The translations under genes were made by a program, and so were the position numbers. Source: Atherix ibis (Eukaryota > Arthropoda > Insecta > Diptera > Athericidae). From it: a stretch of DNA of 64,000 nt. Where the stretch lies: the NCBI GenBank assembly GCA_958298945.1, contig OY282609.1, forward strand, positions 60,360,220 through 60,424,219, in the 5' to 3' direction. The notes under the pieces are model-generated. The model was not told the DNA's origin, ran no database searches, and saw only the letters and a program-made list of their open reading frames with translations. Positions within the stretch are counted from its first letter, which is position 1; each line of letters begins with the position of its first letter. Of the stretch, positions 24,364-36,800 are shown piece by piece.

Positions 24364-24842
24364 ATATACATATGAGTGTATACGCATTTGTACATATATG
24401 GAAAGGTCAATTAAGAGACAATGCCCAAAGGTGATGAACCGACGGTGTCTGGCCTCATGCCATTGTTCACGAATTGACACTAAGAAAATTAGAAGAAAAT
24501 TGCGGAACAATTTTTCGAACAAAAGAGGTCCAAGTAAATTTTCTCATGCGGACAGTGTTGCTCAAGAAAAATCAACAGGAAATAAAGAAAAGTCTCAGCA
24601 GATTCGTACACCTCTAGTCTGGAAGATACCAAAAGTCCAAAATCTGGATAACCAAAGAAACAGAACCAACCGTGCTGCCAAAACTACCAGATCACGGTCA
24701 TTTTCTTTTGAAACATCATCGCCCACCACCATTATTGAACTTGTTCAGCGAAAATTCTCAATTAGCTGCGGTCGGGAAGGTGTTCAAGAGCTGAAATTGC
24801 GGATGAGTTCGCATATATTAATTGACAATAGCAACAGCGAGG
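24364..24842 (+). CDS. Exon 1 (first recognised coding exon) of the MTUS-like gene
   Basis: The open frame of 148 codons plus one nucleotide from ATG 24398 ends at a good donor (gtaggt at 24843), and an acceptor-like tttattttaattgcgcag precedes 24364. The encoded segment is strongly basic (NRRCLASCHCSR, KKIRRKLRNNFSNKR), then RTPLVWKIPKVQ and TIIELVQRKFSISCG, without a domain I recognise. Composition is far less A/T-rich than the introns, supporting coding. Leaving one nucleotide over, it fits exactly the two-nucleotide lead of the exon at 37141. An overlapping upstream frame starts at ATG 24372 and stops at 24434, which would dampen initiation at 24398 if 24364 is transcribed as leader. Confidence 0.68.
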
Positions 24843-27800
24843 GTAGGTTTTAAAATTTTCTTTTACTCTTTGTCATATAAGAATCTTGTCTTTTATTGTA
24901 AGTAGGCTGTAAGCTTACAAATATGTGTACGAACATTGGTTTAAATCGATTAGGTTTTTTGGCATAAATTTGAAAATTTGTTATATTAGAGAAAAATCCA
25001 AAATTAAAGTATACAATTTTTTTTCTCGAATGAAAATTACACAAAATGATGTGACTTGTTTTTTTTTCTTTAGTTTTTCATGACCATTTTCTGATGGGAA
25101 GCTTCGCAGTTGGATCAGAATAATGTGCTTACAAAAAAAATTTCCTATTCAATTTTACATTTACGAAAATTTATCAGATTTGGCAGGTTCGGCTATTTTA
25201 TGGTATTAAAAAAAAATTATTTTCATTTGCAGAGTAGTAGAGCGCACATGATTAATGGAATTGTTTTTTTAAAAGCCCATAATTTGTTCTGGGCGTTTTT
25301 ATTTTAAGCATTTTTATATGATCGAAAAAGGGCATCCTTAATTTTTATTCCAAACTTGAACAAGAAATTCCAGAAAATTTTGTTCAGAACAATTAAATAA
25401 ATATTGTATACAAAAAATTTGCTTAAATTAAAAAAGGAAATTATTTTGTGACATTTTCACCATCCAACCTCCAAAGTCTCGTTGCACATCTTCTCACATT
25501 TCGCATCGCTTAACCAACATGACTGACTGGTGGAGACCTTTTACTATATTTAATAATGTAAATTGCATTTCTTTTCATATTTGTAATTGCATATTTAATT
25601 TTCCGCCTGCAATTGGTTAATGTTCTAAATTCGTTGCCCAGTTGGCAATGGAAAAATATGATGATTCTAAGTCTGTTTGGTTTCTTTTTGGATGATTTCC
25701 TGGTGGCGGTAATTAGCTGTGGTTGTTGTGACTATATTCTAACTCTGTCTTTCCATGTGTTCCTAAAAGTTCTTGTACGTACACGCAAGTGCGACAAATG
25801 CTTTCTACGATTAACGCAATTGAATGCATAAAATGAGGTCAGTACTCTAAACATGGCCTTTACACACCACTTGTTGATTTTAACACTTTAAGTGCAATAT
25901 TTGATGGATAATTTTAAATAATAGCATTTTAGGCGTTTACATTATCAATTTTACGAAGAATATTTGGTTAGGCAGTTAAGATTGGTTCTTTTGGGCATTG
26001 ACATTTTTATTTTTTTCGAGTAGAAAAATGGTCTTCTGGGTGGGGGCCCTGCACAATAGCCTCTAGTTCTTATTTCAAAGATCTTAAATGCAAGTAAACA
26101 ATTTTCATTTAAATAAGATACTCTAAATGAGTATGCATTTTGTGGATGTATTGGCCTGTGATTGGTAAGTTACTTGAATCCCCAACTTGGTTCTATCTCC
26201 AATCTTATTTAACACAAAAATCATATTTACAAAATAATTAAATTGAACTAAATTCATTTCGAAAAATGTTCCAAAATAAAATTAGAATTTTTTTAGTTAC
26301 GTAATCAATACCTGTACACGTACCTTATACTCCTAACCAAACGTGGAAAATTAGATTTAGAAAAAATTTGTAATCCTTTAAGTAAATTTGTATATGTAAT
26401 TTTGATGATGGGAAGGTCTAATCGAATTTTTCATTAAAACCGGTACTGGTGGGAATTTTTTTTAGTCCACATGGGATATTTTTAGTATTTTATTAAACAA
26501 ATTTCACAATAAAGTAATATTACTTTATTTATATTGTACGTCAGTGTGTTTGTGTTAAATAATTTTCTTTTATAAGATTTTGTTTTATGATAATTTTTCT
26601 TACTGTTAAACACATTTCTCGGTGGTGCTTTCTTCAATTTTCTTTCGAAAAATATTTGTTTTTTTCCAAAATTTTTTTGAAATAAGTAATTTAATGGACG
26701 CTTTCATAGAGCAGAACAGGTAAAAAAGATCTTGTTTTAACACATCAATAATATGCTTTTCAAAGTAGAAGTAAGATATGGTAAATAAGGGACGTAGAAA
26801 ACCACCGAAATATGTTGTTCTATTGTAACAAAAAGTCGCTGATGGAGATAGCCGTGTAACAGGGTGAGTTGTCATATTAGAGCATCGAAGTGTCTGCAAT
26901 GTCCGATCGCAGAACCATTTTTCTGATCCTTTCAACAGTTAAGAAGTGTGTGAAGATTCCTTTCCGTTAGTTAAACTTGTGGTATCGCCAACCTAAACAC
27001 CAAATTTGATGGCACATCGTTGCCCTAAATTTTTGCCCCACTATACTTAATTATACTATCAAATTTAAAAACAAAACTTTTTAATAGGAACCAGGCTATT
27101 AAAATTAGAATCGTGTCAAAACTGTATTCTCTCTCAAATCCATCCTGCTTCAATTCCCAATTACAATGTTGGGTATTTTAATAAAATGTTTACACTCTAT
27201 TCAAAAGTCAGTAGAATCTGTCTTCTATAGTTCCAATAAATTTAGAAATTAAAATTAATATTATTAATTAATAAAATAAAAACATAAGCCCTTAGGAAAA
27301 ATTCAAAAACTATTTTATAAATTGTGTAATGTTAAATATAAAAGTTTTTGGATATTTAAATTTTTTTATGTAATTTTCTATTTAAAACGAGATTATTTAT
27401 CAAATATTTTTTTTTAGCTTATCGTAAGTATAATTAATATTTTTTTATTCGAATTTTAAAATTATATATTAAAACAAAGTGGGATTTATTCGTTATCAAT
27501 GGTCTTATTAAAAAAATTAAAGGAAATTGAAAAATATATTCAGATTTTGGCATTAAATGGGAAAAATATTAATTTGGGGAAATTTTAATGCGGAGCAAAG
27601 CTTTTAAATATGCTTTATGGATGGCTAATTTTAACAACAACAACGAAAAATAGCTTTTCGGTAGAATGATTCATTTTGCTCAAATAGTTAAAATTACGTA
27701 TGCCGATGTGGATACACTCGTATGTACGAGTACATATTTATGTGCGAGTGTTAGGGGATGTTTTTGGGGTACAGCGAAAAACCTTGAACCAAGACAACGT

Positions 27801-30800
27801 ACTATTAGTACACATTTATTTATTGTGAGGGAACGGAGAGTATCTAGAATAGTAAATTGTGTGATCCAATTTTGTTTGATCACTTTTAGTTTTTGCTTTT
27901 TGTTATCTAATTTTATTCTCTGCTCTCTAAAACATTTGAAAAATCTAAAAATAATATTCTTAATTGTTTAAACTTGAATTTTTTCTATTATGATTTTTCT
28001 GACAATGAAAGGTGTTTAAATTTTACTGATAGTATACAGTCAGTCCTAAAAGTACTTATTCTATTATTTAATATTTACTATAATTTTGAATATTTCTAGT
28101 GGTTTTGTTTTTATTATCTTATCATATAAGATTAGTTAGTAGTGAAATGTAAATTTTTTAGCACCGCTACAATGAAGACCATTTGGCGATTTTTGTATTA
28201 TTATCTTTTTTTTTTATAATAAAATCTTGGGGCTATATTTTTTATATTATAAATATTATTAATTTTTTTCTCTTGAAATATATGCAAATACATTTTTCAT
28301 TATTGAGTACTAAACCCTAATAATCTGTGTGCCCAGTTTTTTTTTGGCAAAGAAAGATTCTTTCAACAAATGTGCCCTGCTTCTATGTCTGCATAAATTG
28401 GGGCGCTTGAGTAACTTTTTCCAACGAAAACAGATTAGAGCTAAATGGGAGGCAAGTAGAACAAGTTCTGTTTACGAAATTGGCAAAAAGCCCATTTTGT
28501 TGAGTATTATTTGTTTCAATTAAAAGTTGAGTATTAGGCACATACAATATGCTTATTTATTTTGTACATAAATTATTTATGCTATACTTTTTTGGTATTA
28601 GAAAAAAGAATTTTTTTTTTTGGTTTCCCGGGAACCAAAGAAAAATTTTCAATTGGAAAGGGGATGTATGCGTGCCAACTTGTGCATACTGGCATAAATC
28701 TATATATTTATTCTAAAGTTAGTATACTCGTCAAGTTACTATACTTGAGTGTTACTGGAATGTCGGTGGGTCTGCTGTGCTGTTTTTGATCTTTCAATGA
28801 TATCGAAAAGTTTGAAAGCTTTTTAAGGAGGCATTAGTACTTGTTAAGATGTAATGAATTTTCATAAAGTACAGATTGTTTGTATGGAATTGTAGAGGCT
28901 TATATAGAGACACACACCTTCTTATAATGTTGTAAACACCATTGAACATTTTTTTATTTTTGCATTATTACCGCAGATTCATTAGAATAAAATTATTCGA
29001 TTTAACTTTAATGAATGTTCAGATGTTATTAAATTTGATTTGATTATCGTTTACGTTAGCTTTTTACATACGAAATCCTTAAGTAACATTATTGCAAATA
29101 AATTCAAGAAAAAGTATTTATTTTGTGTAGGGGGGACACCTTTTAATTAACTCTTAATTGAAATTAATGAAAATCTTATTAGAGGATTTAACAGTTGTGA
29201 TTTCTAAATACAACTCTTCAATCATTCCCAATCAATTAGATCAATAGTTTTTCTAAAATTGGTAACAACGTTGAAAAATGCTGATTCTTGTTCAGATCTT
29301 GTATACTACTGATACTATAAATGGTTAAACATTTTTTGAATCTAATAAATTTTAATCGAAGAAGAAAAATAAAAAAAATTCTGTTTTTTGTGCTCAAATA
29401 AATAATCACACCTGTTCAGTTTGTTATTGGACTTGAAAGTATGCAGATTTTATTTGCCAATAACGCACACGAGGAATTGATGCAAATTTTTTGTATGTTA
29501 TAAAAAGTTTACAAATTAATTATTTTTAAATAAAAATGTTTGTGTATACCTTACATGTACCATATTAAAAAAAAATAATAGCTTTCGTGCTAAAATAAAT
29601 GGTTCTGTTGCTCTTCTTTTAGAGTTATTTTGCTTGAGAAGAAATTCTTTTCATACAATTTGAACGTAGAAAATGATTCACCAACAATCCACATTATTTT
29701 AATTAATTTTATTATAAAATATTTATTATTTTTATTTGAGTAAAAAATCTGTAAAATTTCGATATAGACTTAATCTTTGAGAAAAGAAAAAAGTTTATCG
29801 AAATTTTGTTGATAAGTTAACTTTTGTTGATAGGCAACTAATATTTTTCTCTCTTATGTATATTATAAAAAAATGTACAAAAGATATAATTTTATATAAT
29901 ATTAATAAAAAAAAATCAACAGTTACTAAATAAGCACATGTTCTTCTGATTAACTTAGGCAAATTAGTCATTTTTAATCTCTTCCATTATTAACTACTGT
30001 AAATAAGAATACAATGTGGGCAATTGATATTTTTGCGATTTATTTATTTAAGTTTCCTTAAGTTTTATGGACATGAATCTGATAGTCAGCCTGATAGTTT
30101 AGTAAATAAACTGAAGCTAAGCTTAGACTAACTAATTTTTCCGTAAGACTTTTTTTTTATAGAAAAGTAGTAACTTTGGTTTAATTAATAGTAACAATTC
30201 GGAAGTTTAGTCAACATTTTTTCGCTAATACTTTTTTAAACAGTTTTTAATCTAAGTTGTTATATCAAATAGTAGATATTTCAAGTGTACTATTGTATTA
30301 TAAAATAGTTAATTTTTATAATTCTAATCGTGACAACTTTTCGATCAATAATGGATGTTCGTTGTAGTGTGACTAGACGTGGTACTTTTAATTTTTTTTT
30401 TATAAAATACTAACTAATATTTTTTTTTTTAAACTATTCCTAATTTTTATAGGAAATGTTTACTGAATATTTTTAATGAAAACTTTAAGTGAAAATTTTA
30501 CTGAAAGATTTTATTGAAAATTTTTCCTGACCACTTTTACTGAACATTTTTAGTGAAAAATTTTATTAAATATAGCAGAAAATGTTTATGGTGAAGTGGT
30601 ATCGTTATTAAAATTATGTTATATTATATCGTATTATTAATAAATAGGAACTAACAGTTTAGGTAATATTTGGTTCGTGTTACATTAAAATTTGGTTGCA
30701 TTTTTTTCTCAACTAGTTCCATTTGATTGTCATTTAATTGGTAACACGTTTTGGTTATTTATTATTTACGATTAATTGTTTTTCTATTGGTCTAATTTCT

Positions 30801-33800
30801 ATTGGCATATATTATGTACAAATTGAATAAAAATTTTTGTTTTTATTATTAAAGAAAAATAAAAACAAAATAATTTCATCAATAAGTGAAACCTTGGTGA
30901 AAATTTTTGAAATGCCAACCTTGATAACTTCATACATATTGTAAAATATAATCTGAAAACGAAGATTTTAAACAAATTCGTATATTACAATATTATTATT
31001 TTTATTCATGGCTATTTTGAAAGTATATTTTAGTAATAAATACATACTGTTGGTGTTTTCATATTTTTTTATATATTTGGATAATGAAAATCCATCCACC
31101 CCTAGGCTATATATTTAGTTCATTTAGTAGGTGGTTCCATTTAATAAAAAAATAATAATTTTTATTATTACTATTCCAAAAAAAATTTTTTTTTCATTTA
31201 TTTTATTAGAATAGATACTAACATGTGGGAATATTTAAAAGAATACAAAAAAAAAACAGTACAACTTCCTATTACACGTTCCACTTGTAATCTTAAATTC
31301 CATTCCTGCTTTGGATCTGGTTTAATTTAAGAATAAATTCCAAAGAAAATTGAATTTATGAGGAAAGATTTCATGTTTTTTTTCCATCGAATATGCTTTA
31401 CTTTTAAATGGAATTTTCAATCATAATGAAAAGTTTATAACTTTCACTTGTAATATTGTATGTATTATAAAATTTATGAAATTGTTGGTTTTAGAGAAAA
31501 ATAACTAAAAAAAAATAACTTTTGATTCTTTGAATTTTTTTTTTTAGTTTGGGCGATTTTTATTATAAAAATAGCATAAGTTTTATTAAATATTGTGTAT
31601 GAGCATATCAGAAATTAGATTTAATTTAGATAAAATATAAAACATTTGAATAGTATTATAGAAGATAGTTTATTAAGTACTTAACTAGAAAGTTAACTTC
31701 TTTGTCTCTCAGAGGCTAGTTGAACTCGTAGAATATATAGGGTGATTCGTTAACAAAAATACTGTTTTTAAAAAAAATATTTTTTTTATTTTTCAACATA
31801 ATCTCCTTTTAGTTCTATACACTTTTCCAACCGTTTTTCCAACATTTTTATCCCGTCCAAAAAATATGATTGCGGAAGTTCTGCAAAATACTCATCCGTT
31901 TGAGCAATGACGTCCTCGTTGGAAGTGAACCGTCGTCCGCCAAACCATTTCTTCAGATTGGGGAAAAGAAAATAGTCACTCGGGGCCAAATCTGGTGAAT
32001 AAGCGGGATGCTGCAACAATTCCATTCTCAATTCCACAATTTTGGCCATGGAAACAGCGCAGGTGTGCACACGCGCATTGTCCTGATGCAAGAGGATTTT
32101 TTTCTTCTTCAGATGGGGGCGTTTCTCTTTGATTTCCTCGCTCAACCGTTGCAATAACGACGCGTAATACGCTCCTGTTATTGGTTTTCCTTTTTCCAAG
32201 TAGTCAATAAAAATGATGCCCTGCGAATCCCAAAAGACCATGGCCATCACCTTGCCGGTCGATGGCACAGTTTTTGCCTTCTTCGAAGCCCATTCACCCT
32301 TGAAAATCCACTGTGATGACTGTCTCTTCGTTTCTGGAGTGTAGTAGTGTATCCAGGTTTCGTCCACAGTGACATATCGACGAAGGAATACGGTAGGATT
32401 GCGATGAAAGCCTCAGAGTCCACTACACGATTGCGCTTATTCTCTTCTGAGAGCAAACGCGGCACCCATCTTGCCGAAATTTTTTTCACAGACAATTTTT
32501 CATGCAAAATTGAAGCGACTGTACCTTGTGATATGCCCGTGGCCTCAACTAATTCGCGCACTTTAATTCCCCGATCGTTCAAAATCAGATCGTGGATTTT
32601 GTCGATGATTTCAGGAGTAGACACCTCAACTGGGCGTCCTGAACGATGTTCATCTTTTGTGGATGAACGGCCACGTTTAAATTCATTCACTCAATTGTAA
32701 ACCGTCGCAAACACAGGTGCAGATGTGCCATGAACTGCATCCAACTCGGCTTTGATTTCTTTCGGGCTTAAGCCTTTCAAATGGAGATGTTTGATGACAA
32801 CCCTAAACTCGCTTTTTTATGCACAAATAAATGTCGTTAACTTTAATCGACGATAGAAATTGACCTACGCTATGGATCGAGCTGAAATTTTGATAGCTTT
32901 CCTGTCGATAATGCTACTTACAAAAAAAAATCTTTACCGACACTACGAGCGCAATTTCTCGGACTTATTGAACGACCCTCGTAGAAGTGAATTTTAACTA
33001 TACTTGAATTTATAAGTACTTATACAAATACTATCTATCGACTTTAATTATGCTTTCTTTTTATTGAGTGCATACATAACTATGTACATATATCGCATTG
33101 ATACCTAACCGAATAAAGACATTTATAGGTAACATGTGGCAAAAATGATTAGTTTAAAAAACATACGAGGTCTGTTAAAAAAGTATCGCGAATTTTGAAT
33201 TTCCGCGGGTTACGTATATTTGATTTTCGATTTTTTTGTGGCGTTATGTTGGTACTCATATCTCTCACTTATGCAGACAAGCAAACATCTGCTTTGCTTG
33301 CACGTGTTTTGGCTCGTCTTCGATTTGTGCACATTTTCGACCAAAAACAGCATCGCATTAACATTGCTAAGGAACTGTTGGACTCTGTCCGCGATGACCC
33401 AAATTTGTTCCAGAGGGTCATAACTGGTGACGAATCATGGGTTTATGGTTATGACGTGGAAACCACAGCTTAATCATCCCAAGACCGAAAAAAGCGCCAA
33501 GTTCGGTCGAATGTGAAGGTTTTGCTTACAGTTTTCTTCGATTGCAGGTAGAACGTCATGCCACAGGGTAGAACGTTTAATAAGGAATATTACCTGCAAG
33601 TTATGCGCAAGTTGCGCGAAGCAATCCGGCAGAAACGCCCGGATTTGTGGAAGAACAAAAATTGGCTATTGCACCATGATAAAGCCCCTGCTCATGCATC
33701 GTTGCTTGTGCGCGAATTTTTGGCCAAAAACCACACACTAATAATGCCGCAGCCACCGTATTCCCCAGATCTGGCCCCCTATGACTTTTTCTTGTTCCCG

Positions 33801-36800
33801 GAACAGATTCTTTGATCCATATTTTGTCAAAAATGAACTGAACATTCAAAATGGCCGAACTGGTCGGCATCAGTGAGAAACATGAGTACCAACATAACGC
33901 AACAAAAAAAATCGAAAATCGAATACACGTAACCCGCAGAAATTCAAAATTCACGATACTTTTTGAACAGACCTCATACAATAACGTTCGAAACATGAAT
34001 TTTAATTGTTGTCCAAAAAAAATAAGGTTAACTTCGGTTAATTCTTTTTAAAGCACCATACTCTATATAATATTATACACGCTTATATATGTACAAACAT
34101 ATGTGAATAATAAAATTATTTGATTTATTCATGAATACTCGTAGAAAATATTAATTTGTAGAATTGTTATCATATCGTTCATAAGCCATTTTATGCTAAC
34201 AGGAGAATCTAAATGAAGCCATCCATCGGTGTCTATTTTTGTAATCGAATAGGTAATACATTCGAGCATAAGGAAATGGTTCTGAACTTGGCGAACCCAA
34301 ATTGACCGATTGTGGCATTTTTTCAATCTCATCAAATATTTCGCACTCCCGTTCTACTATAATATCAATCGTCATAATAATAATAAGTTTTTATTTTTAT
34401 TATTTTAACTATGAAAGGCTAAATTTCACTTCTCAAAATTCAATTATAATTCTTCCATAATTCTTTTATGCAATTTGGAAATATGTGTGCATGTATGTAG
34501 GTTGTTTGAAGGGAAGTCTTTAATTAAAATGTACATGAACAATTCAATATTTGAAAATGAATATGGAGAATGTTTAATTAACGTTCAATGTTGGCTTTCC
34601 AAGAGACATGTACGTGATTTGTATATGAAATATGCCCAATCGAATAAATATGCAACTCTGTCTATAATCGTACCCATTCAATAAGCATAGACACAGAAAA
34701 GTCGGCACACAATTCATTCGTTCATAAAACATTTGAATTGGAATTATTTCATTTCCGATTAAACTTGGGCAATTCATAATATTGAAGTTTCTATTACTAA
34801 TGGACAATTTATGATATGGAAGCGATCGGTTCCTGTGAAAGTCCTATAAAAATCTCTGGGTGGGTGTTCGTTCTCTGGTAGTTCTCAGAAAAATGAAATC
34901 TTGATTTCCTTATGATTTATGGAAAAGAACGTTTTGTTCTTTTCTTCTATATACAGTAATGTACAAAAGTACTACTAGCACAACACACTAAATTTTGAAT
35001 AAAAATAATTAATAAATTTTTAAAAAATACAAAAATATTGTAATATTTTTTTTTAAATTCTAATATTTTGTAAGAAATTAAACTTAAAAAAAAATAATGA
35101 AAAAACTTTAAAAGTTGACTATTTTATAGAGACTAAATATTGGCAGTTAGTGTAAATTATTTAATATCAATTTAAAAAAAAATCTAATATTTGGTTAGGC
35201 CTCTTTTACTTTTGAGAACCCCTGTTAGCTTTCTTTGGAATGAAAATATTAAATTTTGCGTAGTATTATTAGTAATTTTTTCCCAATCTTCGGTAAGTTT
35301 TTGTTTTAATTGATTTTTACTTAATAAGATAATATGTCAATAAGATTAAAATTGGTGATTACTGGGGAGTTTTTTTTTATGGATGCATATTATGCAATAT
35401 AGGCTGTGTACTTCGGATCATTATTATCCTGTTGAAAATAGTTATCTCTTTTAAAACTCAATATTTGAGCACATTTTTTAAATTATTTTAAAGTACTTCT
35501 CTAAAAAATTAATTTATCAATACATAATGTGTAGTTGTTTACTATACATGTTTGGGGTCTAATTCTGTATTAAGCTTGCGATACACTAAAATCTTCGAAA
35601 AAAAAAATATATTTTTTCCATCGAAGATAATAGTTGTGCTCCAAAAGATATTATTCTTATTTAAATACTCATTAATAATATCTGTGCTTTTTTTTTATTT
35701 ATTCTTTTAAAATTTAATTGATGAAATTATAGTTTTTTTTTGCAGTAATATTGATGACCAACTGACACAAATTCGAGTACTTTTTTTACATTTACCTTCA
35801 TTCTACGTCTTGTAAGCTAGGGTTAGAGATTGTGGATATAGAATTCTAAATTATTAGATATGGGATGTCATGAGTATAAATATAGATAAAGGATCTTGGT
35901 GTGACTCCTGCCAAAATTGGATATATTTCTAAGGATTCTGAAAAACTGGTACTTGAAAAAGATATTGGGGAAGAGGTATGAATTTATAATAAATTAGCGT
36001 GGAAGGAAGCAATCTCTCGAATACTTCTGGATAATCCTTTTTTCGTTCAAGATAGGGTGTACTACAATATAATCAAAACATGATGGATTGTGGAGTGTTC
36101 ATATCGGAAAGCAAACTGGTGATTAGTAACAATTTTTTTTCTCCATAATTTTTCAAAAAATTTACCATGAATTGGTAGAAGGCTAATAAGTCTATAGAAA
36201 TATGGGAAATTTACTGGTTTATTAACTTTAGGGATTATTTAAATAACTGAATATTTCCAGAGTTACAGAAAATAGACTGTACGCAGAATACCATTGAAAA
36301 TGTATGTAATGAGAATTAAAGTGTTTTTGGAAATTTCCTTCTGAATACGAAATTAAATCTGCTATTTTTTTTCATTGGAAAGGTTAAAAGTTTTATGAGA
36401 CCGTCGTTTACTTTGTTAGTATATGATTTATCTCCTATTATTTCACGTTGATCATAAGTATTTATCAAATAATTGGTAAAAATACCTCAGCTTTTTCTTT
36501 GTTAAGATAATTAAAAGAATTTTTAAATTAATATTTATTAGATTTCTTTTAAAATTTATAGCTGGGCTAATACTTTTGTCCCTAAGTGTATATATATTAT
36601 TTTATTTTTACTATAACTCGAATATATTATTATAGAAATTTTGGTATGTCTCAAATAATCTCAATAATAAAAAATCGGAATTAACCAGTTGCTTACTGAT
36701 ACTAAAATATTATCGAGTAGTTTTTTTTATGCATACAATTTTATATATAAAATAAAGATAAACTGGGACATTTATGCATACTTAACACTGACAATAATAT

